Below, piece by piece: positions 7,648 through 13,697 of a stretch of DNA of 18,090 nucleotides. The notes under the pieces are model-generated. The model saw nothing but the letters and a program-made list of their open reading frames with translations, made no database searches and had not been told where the DNA came from. Within the stretch, counting starts at the first letter, position 1. Every line of letters starts with the position of its first letter. The position numbers and the translations under genes were made by a program. The DNA is from JAFAVZ01 sp036009105 (GTDB lineage: Bacteria > Acidobacteriota > Thermoanaerobaculia > Gp7-AA8), in contig DASYMJ010000063.1 of assembly GCA_036009105.1 (NCBI GenBank), positions 1-18,090 of the forward strand, written 5' to 3'.

Positions 7648-9085
7648 GACGCTCATCCTGGCGATCGCGCTTTTCGCGCTCGCTGCTTCCGCGGCTGCCG
7701 AGGACCGGTACGACCGCAGCATCACCAAGACCATGACCTTCCGCGGCGGGAAGGTGACCATCGACAACAAATTCGGCGACGTGAAGCTGCGCACCCGCGG
7801 CGGCTCGACGGTCGTCCTGCACGCGGTGATCCGCTCCTCCAACAGCGAGCTGGGGCAGCAGATCCAGGTCATCGCCACGGAAGGGGCGAACGGCATCGTC
7901 ATCCGCACCGAGTTCCCCGAGGTGCACCTCAGCAACGGGCGGATGTCCTATTCGATCGACATCGACGTCGAGGTGCCGACGAACGCGCCGGTCGCGGTGC
8001 GCAACCGCTTCGGCAACGTCGAGGTGACCGGCCTGCGCGCGCCGTCGGACATCAACAACGCGCAGGGCTCCATCCAGGCCCAGGACCTCCAGGGCGCGCA
8101 GCGCATCGAGAACGCTTTCGGCACCATCGAGGTGACGAACAGCGACGGCGACACGACCATCCGCAATGCGAACGGCAACATCCGCGCGCTGCAGATCGGC
8201 GGCGCGCTGGACGTGGCCAGCCGCTTCGGCTCGATCACCGTCGGCGACGCCTCGCGCACCGTCTCCATCCGCAATGCGAACGGCAACGTCGAAGTGCGCA
8301 ACGCCGGCGGCGCGACGAAGATCGACAACTCCTTCGCTTCGGTCGTGGTCGACCGCGTGCGCGGCACGCTGGAGGTGACGAACGCGAACGGCAGGATCGA
8401 GGCGACGAACATCAGCAACCGGACCTCGCTCAAGAGCTCGTTCGGCAGCATCCGCGCCGCGGAGATCAGCGGCGAGCTGCTCGTGACCGGCCAGAACGCG
8501 GCGGTGAGCGCCGCGGTGGTGCGCGGCCCGGCCACCATCTCCACGACGTTCGGCGGCATCGAGGTGCGCAACATCGCCGGCCCGGCCCGCCTCTCCAACT
8601 CGAACGGCAACGTGGTCGCCGCCGACGTGCAGGGCGATGTCAACATCGATACGCGCTTCGGCCTGGTGCGCGCGGAGCGCATTCGCGGCGCGGCGGACGT
8701 GGACAATGCAAACGGCAGCGTGACCCTCAACGACATCGGCGGCGCGGCGAAGGTGCAGACGAGCTTCGGCTCGGTGTTCCTGACCGACATCGACGGCGCG
8801 ATCGACGTGCGCAACCAGAACGGGGCCGTCTCGGTGGCGTCGCTGCACACCTCGTCCTGCCGCGACATCGTCATCCGGACGAGCTTCTCCACCATCAAGC
8901 TCGCCCTCCCCTCCTCCGCCCGCTATTCGGTGAACGCCCGCACCAGCTTCGGCCACATCAACACCGCGCTCCCCATCACCACCACCACCGTCGGCGACGA
9001 GACGCTGGTGGGGACGATCAACGGCGGCGGCTGCCGCCTGGAGCTGACCAACGCGAACGGCAACATCACCATCGACAAGGAGTGA
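7631..9085 (+). CDS. Secreted DUF4097-family protein, 18-residue beta-solenoid repeats
   Basis: A 484-residue protein. The ATG at 7631 follows AGGA with 5-nt spacing and begins a signal peptide (residues 1-23, ending ASAAAE). Residues 124-393 consist of fifteen consecutive units of exactly 18 residues. Odd units carry Phe at position 4 (as in ENAFGTIEV) and even units carry Asn or Gln there (as in RNANGNIRA), so the true period is 36 residues. Later, less regular units (from 394) include two cysteines, in SSCRD and GGGCRL, that might form a disulfide. This predicts a right-handed beta-solenoid outside the cytoplasm. DUF4097 proteins are often called putative adhesins, but their function is not established. 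Its position behind sigma and anti-sigma genes suggests a target or sensor of that regulatory pair. Confidence 0.9.
   Translation: MDRITKTLILAIALFALAASAAAEDRYDRSITKTMTFRGGKVTIDNKFGDVKLRTRGGSTVVLHAVIRSSNSELGQQIQVIATEGANGIVIRTEFPEVHLSNGRMSYSIDIDVEVPTNAPVAVRNRFGNVEVTGLRAPSDINNAQGSIQAQDLQGAQRIENAFGTIEVTNSDGDTTIRNANGNIRALQIGGALDVASRFGSITVGDASRTVSIRNANGNVEVRNAGGATKIDNSFASVVVDRVRGTLEVTNANGRIEATNISNRTSLKSSFGSIRAAEISGELLVTGQNAAVSAAVVRGPATISTTFGGIEVRNIAGPARLSNSNGNVVAADVQGDVNIDTRFGLVRAERIRGAADVDNANGSVTLNDIGGAAKVQTSFGSVFLTDIDGAIDVRNQNGAVSVASLHTSSCRDIVIRTSFSTIKLALPSSARYSVNARTSFGHINTALPITTTTVGDETLVGTINGGGCRLELTNANGNITIDKE
8000..8809 (+). repeat. Tandem 54-bp coding repeats (108-bp alternating superrepeat)
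   Basis: These are the DNA counterparts of the fifteen 18-residue units in the DUF4097 gene. Conservation at DNA level remains in places: the sequence ATCCGCAATGCGAACGGCAA occurs at about 8159 and again exactly 108 bp later at about 8267. This indicates duplication of a two-unit block. Confidence 0.8.
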
Positions 9086-9090
9086 AGAGG

Positions 9091-9174
9091 AACGATGAAA
9101 GATGAAAGATGAAAGATGAACGGCCCACCCGCCGCCGGCCTTGTTCATCGTTCATCTTTCATCTTTCATCTTTC
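9091..9174. repeat. Heptamer-repeat hairpin B (GATGAAA/GATGAAC units)
   Basis: The left arm is GATGAAA x3 plus GATGAAC (9094-9121). The right arm is GTTCATC x2, TTTCATC x2 and TTTC (9143-9174). The arms pair over four units with one mismatch around a 21-nt GC-rich loop (9122-9142). It lies between the convergent DUF4097 and lipoprotein genes, where a two-sided terminator would be useful. It has the same unit and loop style as hairpin A at 6327-6390. Confidence 0.85.
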
Positions 9175-9779
9175 TAGAACGTCCGCTTATAGGTATAGAT
9201 GAACGCCTTCGGCGCACAGTCGCGGATGGGGGGCGCGAATTTCGCGTTGCGGATCTCGCGCTCCGCCAGAGCGCCCAGCGCCGGCTCGCCGGTGTCGTTG
9301 GAGACGATGCGCGTCGTGGTGACGTTGCCGCGCGTGTCCACCGTGGCTTCCACCACCACCAGGCCGTGCGGTCCGTCCTGGGAGAACGAGGGAGTGGGCG
9401 TGGTGGTGAAGCGGAAGTCGGAATCGGGCGGGCAGTTGCCGCGGCGTGGCCTGGTGGACGGCGGAGCAGAGGACACCAGCGAGCGGGCCACATAGCCGGT
9501 CGTGCCGTCCGCGAGACGCACCTGCATCCAATCGCCTCCAGAGGCCAGCAGCGCGAGGCGGTCGCCGCGTTTGACCTGGGCCAGGATGTCGGCGGCGGTG
9601 GAGCCCTCCCGCCGTACGTTCACGCTGCTGCCGGTCACGTAGACCGTCCCCACGGGCGCCTCGCCCGGCGCCGCGGGGGCGGCGGGGGCGGGCGGGGGGA
9701 GGTCGGCCGGCGGCGGGGCGGGGGCGCTCGTGCAACCGGCGAGGAGCGCCGCACAGAGGAGGACTGCGTATCGTTTCAA
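9174..9779 (-). CDS. Lipoprotein with SH3b and TonB-C-like domains
   Basis: A 201-residue protein with a TTG start at 9779, inside the TTGA overlap with the DAHP synthase stop, so translation is probably coupled. The short signal ends in a lipobox (LLAGC, lipid-carrying C16), followed by a Pro/Ala-rich stretch to about 43. Residues 44-104 form a bacterial SH3 domain (VNVRREGSTAADILAQVKRG, then WMQVRLADGTTGYVARSLV). Residues about 138-186 resemble the TonB C-terminal domain (GLVVVEATVDTRGNVTTTRIV, then EREIRNAKFAPP). It lacks the N-terminal transmembrane anchor and the long spacer of true TonB, so energy transduction is unlikely. A cell-wall-binding or envelope role is inferred from SH3b. C116 and C188 may pair. 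The reason for its place in an aromatic biosynthesis operon is unclear. Confidence 0.82.
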   Translation of the reverse strand: MKRYAVLLCAALLAGCTSAPAPPPADLPPPAPAAPAAPGEAPVGTVYVTGSSVNVRREGSTAADILAQVKRGDRLALLASGGDWMQVRLADGTTGYVARSLVSSAPPSTRPRRGNCPPDSDFRFTTTPTPSFSQDGPHGLVVVEATVDTRGNVTTTRIVSNDTGEPALGALAEREIRNAKFAPPIRDCAPKAFIYTYKRTF

Positions 9780-10789
9780 AGCGTGCGACCCACGGCGGGG
9801 ACGATGATACGCAACTCGTCCATGAGGCGCGCGAACTGATCGGGATAGAGCGACTGCGGACCGTCGCACACCGCCTTGTCCGGATCGTGATGCACTTCGA
9901 TGAGCACCCCATCCGCGCCGGCGGCCACGATGGCCCGCGCCAAAGGCATCACCTTGTCCCGCCGCCCCACCGCATGTGAAGGATCGGCAATGACCGGCAG
10001 ATGGGAGAGCTTGGCCAATACCGGGATGGCGGAGATGTCGAGCGTATTGCGCGTATAGGTCTCGAACGTGCGGATGCCGCGCTCGCAGAGGATCACCTCG
10101 TAATTGCCGCCGGCCATGATGTACTCCGCCGCCAGCAGCCACTCCTGGATGGTGGCGGACATCCCCCGCTTGAGCAAAACCGGCTTGCGGATCTGTCCCA
10201 ATGCGGACAGCAGGTTGTAATTCTGCATATTGCGGGCGCCGACCTGCAGGATGTCGACATAAGGGAGCATCCCTTCAATCTGCGAGATCTCCATCACCTC
10301 GGACACGGTGGCGAGATTCAGCTCATCGCCCGCCGCGCGCAATAGCTTCAATCCTTCAATGCCCATCCCCTGGAACGCATACGGCGAGGTGCGCGGCTTG
10401 TAGGCGCCGCCGCGCAGCACGCGCGCGCCGGAGCGGGCCACCCGGCGGGCGGTCTCGAAGAGCTGGTGCTCGCTCTCGATGGTGCAGGGGCCGGCCATGA
10501 TGACGACTTCTTCGCCGCCGATGGCCACGCCGCGCGCCTTGACGATGGTTTTTTCCCGCTTCCAGGTGCGGCTGGTCAGCTTGTACGGCTCGCTGACGCG
10601 CACCACTTCCTGCACCCCGTCGAACAGCTCGAACTCGCGCGTGTCGATGCTGGCCACGTCGCCCACCACGCCCAGGACGGTCTGGTCCGAGCCGGTGGAG
10701 CGGTGGACGTCGAAGCCGCGGGAGATCAGCTCCGCCACCACCTTCTCCACCTTCTCATCCGCGGCATGTTTCTCCATCACGATGACCAT
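9776..10789 (-). CDS. aroF: 3-deoxy-7-phosphoheptulonate (DAHP) synthase, AroA-I-beta type with N-terminal regulatory domain
   Basis: A 337-residue enzyme that condenses phosphoenolpyruvate and erythrose 4-phosphate in the first step of the shikimate pathway in the cytoplasm. It has the length and layout of the Thermotoga maritima enzyme: an N-terminal ferredoxin-like (ACT-like) regulatory domain at 1-70, then the TIM barrel. Metal ligands are visible as C102 (GPCTIES), H272 (DPSHAVGRR), E298 (LIEVHH) and D309 (CDGPQS); substrate-binding motifs are RGGAYKPRTSPYAFQG (126-141) and LLKRG (205-209). In the T. maritima enzyme the N-terminal domain confers tyrosine and phenylalanine inhibition, so the same is likely here. 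The start at 10789 has GGAG 6 nt upstream and lies 10 nt after the chorismate mutase stop. It adds enzyme-level control to the attenuator upstream. Confidence 0.96.
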   Translation of the reverse strand: MVIVMEKHAADEKVEKVVAELISRGFDVHRSTGSDQTVLGVVGDVASIDTREFELFDGVQEVVRVSEPYKLTSRTWKREKTIVKARGVAIGGEEVVIMAGPCTIESEHQLFETARRVARSGARVLRGGAYKPRTSPYAFQGMGIEGLKLLRAAGDELNLATVSEVMEISQIEGMLPYVDILQVGARNMQNYNLLSALGQIRKPVLLKRGMSATIQEWLLAAEYIMAGGNYEVILCERGIRTFETYTRNTLDISAIPVLAKLSHLPVIADPSHAVGRRDKVMPLARAIVAAGADGVLIEVHHDPDKAVCDGPQSLYPDQFARLMDELRIIVPAVGRTL

Positions 10790-10799
10790 GAGCTCTCCT

Positions 10800-11093
10800 T
10801 CAATCCCTGGCGGCCGCTTCGCGCTCCACGCGCCGCGACTCGTCGATGATGCGTTCAAAAAGGCGGCGGACCGCCAGGCCGCTGAGGGGGCCGGCGGATG
10901 CGGACTCGACGTGCTGGAGGACCTGCTTCTCCCGTTCCGGCGCGTAGATGGCGAGGGAGAGCACGCCCTTGATCTCGCCGATCTCGACGGCGTATTTGGC
11001 GCGCTGGTTGAGGAGCTTGACCAGGACTGCGTCCACCCGGTCGATGGCGTCGCGGAGGCGGGAGAGCTCTTGTTCGGCGTCGATCCGTTCCAT
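10800..11093 (-). CDS. Chorismate mutase, AroQ class (monofunctional)
   Basis: A 97-residue all-helical protein. The conserved AroQ pattern is visible: LRDAIDRVDAVLVKLLNQR (residues 13-31, active-site arginines), an EIGEIKG lysine (K42), YAPEREKQVL (R53, E54) and the final helix VRRLFERIIDESRRVE. It converts chorismate to prephenate, the branch to Phe and Tyr. An upstream open frame would extend it to 11342, but that would read through the terminator hairpin; the ATG at 11093 gives exactly the family length. In several bacteria this domain is fused to DAHP synthase or forms a complex with it; here it is a separate gene 10 nt upstream of DAHP synthase, so a regulatory complex between the two is plausible. 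Its leader carries the attenuator. Confidence 0.92.
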   Translation of the reverse strand: MERIDAEQELSRLRDAIDRVDAVLVKLLNQRAKYAVEIGEIKGVLSLAIYAPEREKQVLQHVESASAGPLSGLAVRRLFERIIDESRRVEREAAARD

Positions 11094-11100
11094 AGAAATC

Positions 11101-11130
11101 AAAAACCTCTTCCCGTCATCGAGAAGAGGT
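11101..11130 (-). terminator. Intrinsic terminator of the aro attenuator
   Basis: On the minus strand an 8-bp stem ACCTCTTC/GAAGAGGT (11130-11123 and 11112-11105, 10-nt loop) is followed directly by TTTTTGATTT. It ends 11 nt before the chorismate mutase ATG, so it can only work as an attenuator of this operon, not as the end of another gene. Confidence 0.85.
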
Positions 11131-11158
11131 CCGGATCGTTTTTGCCTTGTCGATCGAG

Positions 11159-11192
11159 CGCCCCTCCTCGCGTCGGGGCGTCGTTTGCCCCG
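11159..11192 (-). promoter_or_regulatory. Competing leader hairpins of the aro attenuator
   Basis: Two 6-bp hairpins share one arm. Hairpin 1 is CGGGGC with GCCCCG (11192-11174). Hairpin 2 is CGCCCC with GGGGCG (11180-11159). They cannot coexist. GAGGAGG (11169-11163), part of the region masked by hairpin 2, can pair with CCTCTTC (11129-11123), the 5' arm of the terminator, with one G-U pair. This gives a complete antiterminator/terminator switch. Pairings are seen in the sequence; the switching is inferred. Confidence 0.65.
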
Positions 11193-11194
11193 GG

Positions 11195-11242
11195 CTAGTG
11201 GTACCGGCTGGAATACGTAAAGCGCGGGGCGGTCGGTGTCAT
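11195..11242 (-). CDS. Aromatic amino-acid leader peptide (15 aa), attenuation control
   Basis: ATG at 11242 to TAG at 11195 encodes MTPTAPRFTYSSRYH, with Phe at position 8 and Tyr at 10 and 14 but no Trp. It lies upstream of chorismate mutase and DAHP synthase, and its stop codon is 2 nt before hairpin 1. This is the layout of ribosome-mediated attenuation (compare the pheA leader of enterobacteria). No Shine-Dalgarno is seen, but an extended -10 ends 10 nt upstream, so it may be translated from a leaderless mRNA. A second overlapping frame also contains aromatic residues, but it has no stop before the terminator. Confidence 0.72.
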   Translation of the reverse strand: MTPTAPRFTYSSRYH

Positions 11243-11252
11243 TGAGGCGGGG

Positions 11253-11261
11253 AGGATAGCA
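11253..11261 (-). promoter_or_regulatory. Extended -10 promoter of the aro operon
   Basis: TGCTATCCT on the minus strand matches TGn plus a TATnnT hexamer and ends 10 nt before the leader peptide ATG. No good -35 is visible, which is usual for extended -10 promoters. Confidence 0.5.
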
Positions 11262-11368
11262 CACGGTCGGCGGGCAGGCGAGCGGCGGGCAGCGGGCGGA
11301 TGTAGCGTGGCTGCCCGTCCCTTTTAGCTCATCCCGCGGCAAGGCCTGTTACCATCCGTTCATCCCTC

Positions 11369-13288
11369 ATGAGCAGCGCGCCTCACGATGTCCATCGCGA
11401 CACGGTGATCGCCCGTTTTGCGAAGCTGCAATCGTTCGTCACCTCGGCGCTCATCGTCCTGTGCATCCTCACGGTGGTCACCGAACAGCAGATCCGCGAA
11501 TTCGAGGAGGACGTACAGATCCTCGCGCGCAGGCGGCGGGAGGCGGCCGCACGGATGCAGCCAACCTTGCAGAAGCTGCGCGCCGTCGCCAAGACACTGC
11601 AATCGGCCGTGGCTGATCCGGTCCGCGCCCGGATGGGGGTCATCGAGACAGCGTCGAAGAATCGGGAGGTCGACTACACAAAACTGTCGGCAATCCTGGG
11701 CCTCAGCGCCAAGGACATTCCAGCACTGCAGGGGTGCATGAGATTCGCCTGGTCCGGTCGTTTGGCTTCCTTTCCGTCGCCGTTGGAATTCTCAGACGAC
11801 GATGAAAAGGACGCGTACCGGATCGTCGCGAGAGTGAGCGGGCTCGAATCCGAGGACCAACAGGCCATCCAACAGCAACTGCGCCTTCCACCGCCAACGA
11901 ATAGTGCGAAAAGGCGCGCCGATCTGGAAAGCGTGACGAAGAAACTGGCGCAGAACGATATGTTCAAGCAGGCGCTCCCGCAGTTCGAGAAGTTCGCCGA
12001 GCTCTTCGACGCGTACGTCGCCGATCGCGCGGCGCTGAAGCCGATCGAGGACAAGGTGGCCGAAGTCAGGAACACCAAACAGTCCCTTCCGTCGCCCTTC
12101 GGAAATTTCAATATGCATCCGCGTCTGGCGCTGGTGTTTCTGGCGTTTGCCGCGGCCGGGACCTATCTGCTCTTCGCCGCGTCCGAGCGGAGGACGCTTC
12201 GCATTGCGCGCGACATTGCGCCGGAGAGCCCGCCCATGGAGTCGCCGCCGTGGGCCTTCACCCGTGAGGTCCCGCTGCGGCGCGTGCTCGGCTGGCGGGA
12301 GGCGTCAGGTCTTCGGCTCACGTCCGGCCTCGCTCTGCACGCGTTCTGGCTCGGGTTGTCGGTTTTTCTGTTGACGGAGGTTCTCCGTTGGCGGGCGGTG
12401 CATCTTCTTCGGATGATGCCGGCCGTCGTCGTCACGCTCATCCTGGTGGGCATGAACGGCGCCGCGGGGGCGATGGCGCTGTCGCACTTTGTTGCACTGC
12501 GCATTCCCGCGAGGCTCGCTGGGGCAGTGCAAACCGCGCGAGAAGGCGCGATCTCGCGGCGAACAGCGGTTCGTCTCTCCGCAGTCAGTCTGTTCGCCGT
12601 CCTTTTTGGCGGGTTGCGCAGGCAGCATGTCCTGGTCGCGTGGCCGGCTACCGAACATCCGGCGCTGGACATCTCGGTGTGGCTTGTGCAAAACGCGAAA
12701 ACGCTGATCGCGCATTCAGTGAAGTACTGCCGGGATCATCTGCCGAAGCGGCGGGTCGTTCTGCAGGGCAACTGGGGAAGGGCTGAACACCGCGTCGCTC
12801 CAATGGGTCATCCGCACCTGCACCGGCAGTATGCGGTGGCCACGTTGTTCGAAGGGGCAAAGGCCGAACGCGAGCATCTCGAGCGGCTACGCAGCCGGGC
12901 GAATGAAGACAATTCCGACGAGCTATGGGATCTCTACGGACGACAGGCGCCGGAAGTAACCGAGCGCGTGCTCGATCTCCTCTACCACGGGCTGGAGTTG
13001 CAGCCGTGGAGCTTCCACCTGTACGACCAGATCATCGCCGCTCTTGGAGACCAGAGGCGCTACAACGATATCCGCGCATTTCTCGACCGGATGATGCGCG
13101 CCGCCCAGGACACGCTGCAGGTCGATCCTCAGTCCCGCGCCGCACGGAATCGTGTTCGCGGCATCGCGGCCCGCATCCACGGAGTGGAGACTCGCGTTAC
13201 AACGTCGCGGCGCCGCAAGAGCAAGCGTCATCAGCCACAGGTTCAACAAAAAACAGGGGCCGTACTGCCTCCGGGAGCTGCGCCGTGA
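11369..13288 (+). CDS. Multi-pass membrane protein of unknown function
   Basis: A 639-residue protein whose family I do not recognise. Predicted helices: TM1 at 22-38, TM2 at 252-271, TM3 at 319-338, TM4 at about 348-372 and TM5 at 399-416. Between TM1 and TM2 lies a 210-residue charged, largely helical region with coiled-coil character (EFEEDVQILARRRREAAARM, later ESVTKKLAQNDMFKQAL), probably on one side of the membrane. After TM5 a soluble helical C-terminal part (about 430-610) contains pairs such as WSFHLYDQIIAALGDQRRYNDIRAFLDRM, which resemble TPR-like repeats, and ends in a basic tail (RRRKSKRH). The start lacks a Shine-Dalgarno. Codon use is visibly less GC-biased than in flanking genes, which may indicate acquisition. 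The last 32 nt lie inside the tRNA-like element. Confidence 0.8.
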   Translation: MSSAPHDVHRDTVIARFAKLQSFVTSALIVLCILTVVTEQQIREFEEDVQILARRRREAAARMQPTLQKLRAVAKTLQSAVADPVRARMGVIETASKNREVDYTKLSAILGLSAKDIPALQGCMRFAWSGRLASFPSPLEFSDDDEKDAYRIVARVSGLESEDQQAIQQQLRLPPPTNSAKRRADLESVTKKLAQNDMFKQALPQFEKFAELFDAYVADRAALKPIEDKVAEVRNTKQSLPSPFGNFNMHPRLALVFLAFAAAGTYLLFAASERRTLRIARDIAPESPPMESPPWAFTREVPLRRVLGWREASGLRLTSGLALHAFWLGLSVFLLTEVLRWRAVHLLRMMPAVVVTLILVGMNGAAGAMALSHFVALRIPARLAGAVQTAREGAISRRTAVRLSAVSLFAVLFGGLRRQHVLVAWPATEHPALDISVWLVQNAKTLIAHSVKYCRDHLPKRRVVLQGNWGRAEHRVAPMGHPHLHRQYAVATLFEGAKAEREHLERLRSRANEDNSDELWDLYGRQAPEVTERVLDLLYHGLELQPWSFHLYDQIIAALGDQRRYNDIRAFLDRMMRAAQDTLQVDPQSRAARNRVRGIAARIHGVETRVTTSRRRKSKRHQPQVQQKTGAVLPPGAAP

Positions 13289-13328
13289 AGAACGGATCGC
13301 GAGGCGAGTTCGACTCTCGCACGGCCCA
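13257..13328 (+). pseudogene. Degenerate tRNA-like element (no assignable anticodon)
   Basis: A perfect 7-bp acceptor stem GGGCCGT/ACGGCCC (13257-13263, 13321-13327) and a perfect 5-bp T stem GCGAG/CTCGC with the consensus loop TTCGACT (13304-13320) stand at exact tRNA spacing, with A as discriminator and CTA instead of encoded CCA. The D arm is at best 3 bp (TGC/GCG with GGG in the loop), position 8 is not T, and the anticodon region gives only a 3-bp hairpin at 13283-13295 with no T at position 33. I read it as a tRNA-derived pseudogene or tRNA mimic rather than a working tRNA. It overlaps the 3' end of the preceding gene. Confidence 0.5.
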
Positions 13329-13414
13329 CTATTCTCTGCTTAAGTGTCTTCGCGTTCTGCGTCCGTGAACTGTGGCAGATATCCGCCGAGTTCCGCCGGT
13401 GACGTGCGCTCGCC

Positions 13415-13423
13415 TGATACACT
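13415..13423 (+). promoter_or_regulatory. Extended -10 promoter of the B-box/MoxR operon
   Basis: TGATACACT (TGn plus TACACT) ends 7 nt before the ATG at 13431, and no Shine-Dalgarno is present. The spacing suggests a leaderless first gene. Confidence 0.45.
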
Positions 13424-13430
13424 GAAGCCA

Positions 13431-13697
13431 ATGCCCTCCCCCAGATGCGCCTTTCATCCGCAGCGTCCGGCGTTTGCCAACTGCATGACCTGCGCGAAGG
13501 TCCTTTGTCAGGAATGCGCCACGCAGTGGGACGGCATCTGGCACTGTGCCGCCTGTCTGGCCTCCAGGCGCGGGGCCACCGTGCAGCGCGCGCCGATCCT
13601 CGGCTGGGTGCTGGTCATCGCGGCCTCGCTTCTCATTCTTTTCTGTAGCGCGCGCGTGATGGTCTGGACGGGAGCGCTGCTCGCGGGACTCAGTTGA
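13431..13697 (+). CDS. B-box-type zinc-finger protein with one transmembrane helix
   Basis: An 88-residue protein. Residues 6-42 contain C and H ligands in the pattern CAFHP, CMTC, CQEC, HCAAC, as in bacterial B-box-like zinc-binding domains that precede membrane segments. A transmembrane helix follows at about 60-83. The ATG at 13431 is chosen over the in-frame ATG at 13344 because the zinc domain begins immediately after it and the extended -10 lies between them. The stop overlaps the TTG start of the next gene (TTGA). It is the first gene of a six-gene operon; a role as membrane adaptor for the downstream complex is inference. Confidence 0.82.
   Translation: MPSPRCAFHPQRPAFANCMTCAKVLCQECATQWDGIWHCAACLASRRGATVQRAPILGWVLVIAASLLILFCSARVMVWTGALLAGLS

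Noticed and set aside
7532..9148. Long minus-strand open frame (538 codons) antisense to the DUF4097 gene
   Set aside because: It is rich in Arg, Ala, Val and Asp/His patterns typical of a GC-rich shadow frame, has no domain, and the plus frame shows a signal peptide and perfect repeats.
9091..9174. CRISPR-like array
   Set aside because: Units are only 7 bp without spacers and form two opposed arms of one hairpin; no cas genes are near.
11094..11342. Extension of chorismate mutase through the leader region
   Set aside because: It would translate through the promoter, leader hairpins and terminator. The AroQ fold is complete from the ATG at 11093.
11320..11345. TTTAGCTCA-like sequence as the 5' half of a split tRNA belonging to the element at 13257
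   Set aside because: No matching acceptor strand precedes it, and the element at 13257 already has its own 5' acceptor strand.
11356..11368. Further copy of the GATGAAM/GTTCATC repeat upstream of the 639-residue protein
   Set aside because: Only one GTTCATC unit is present and no opposing arm was found.
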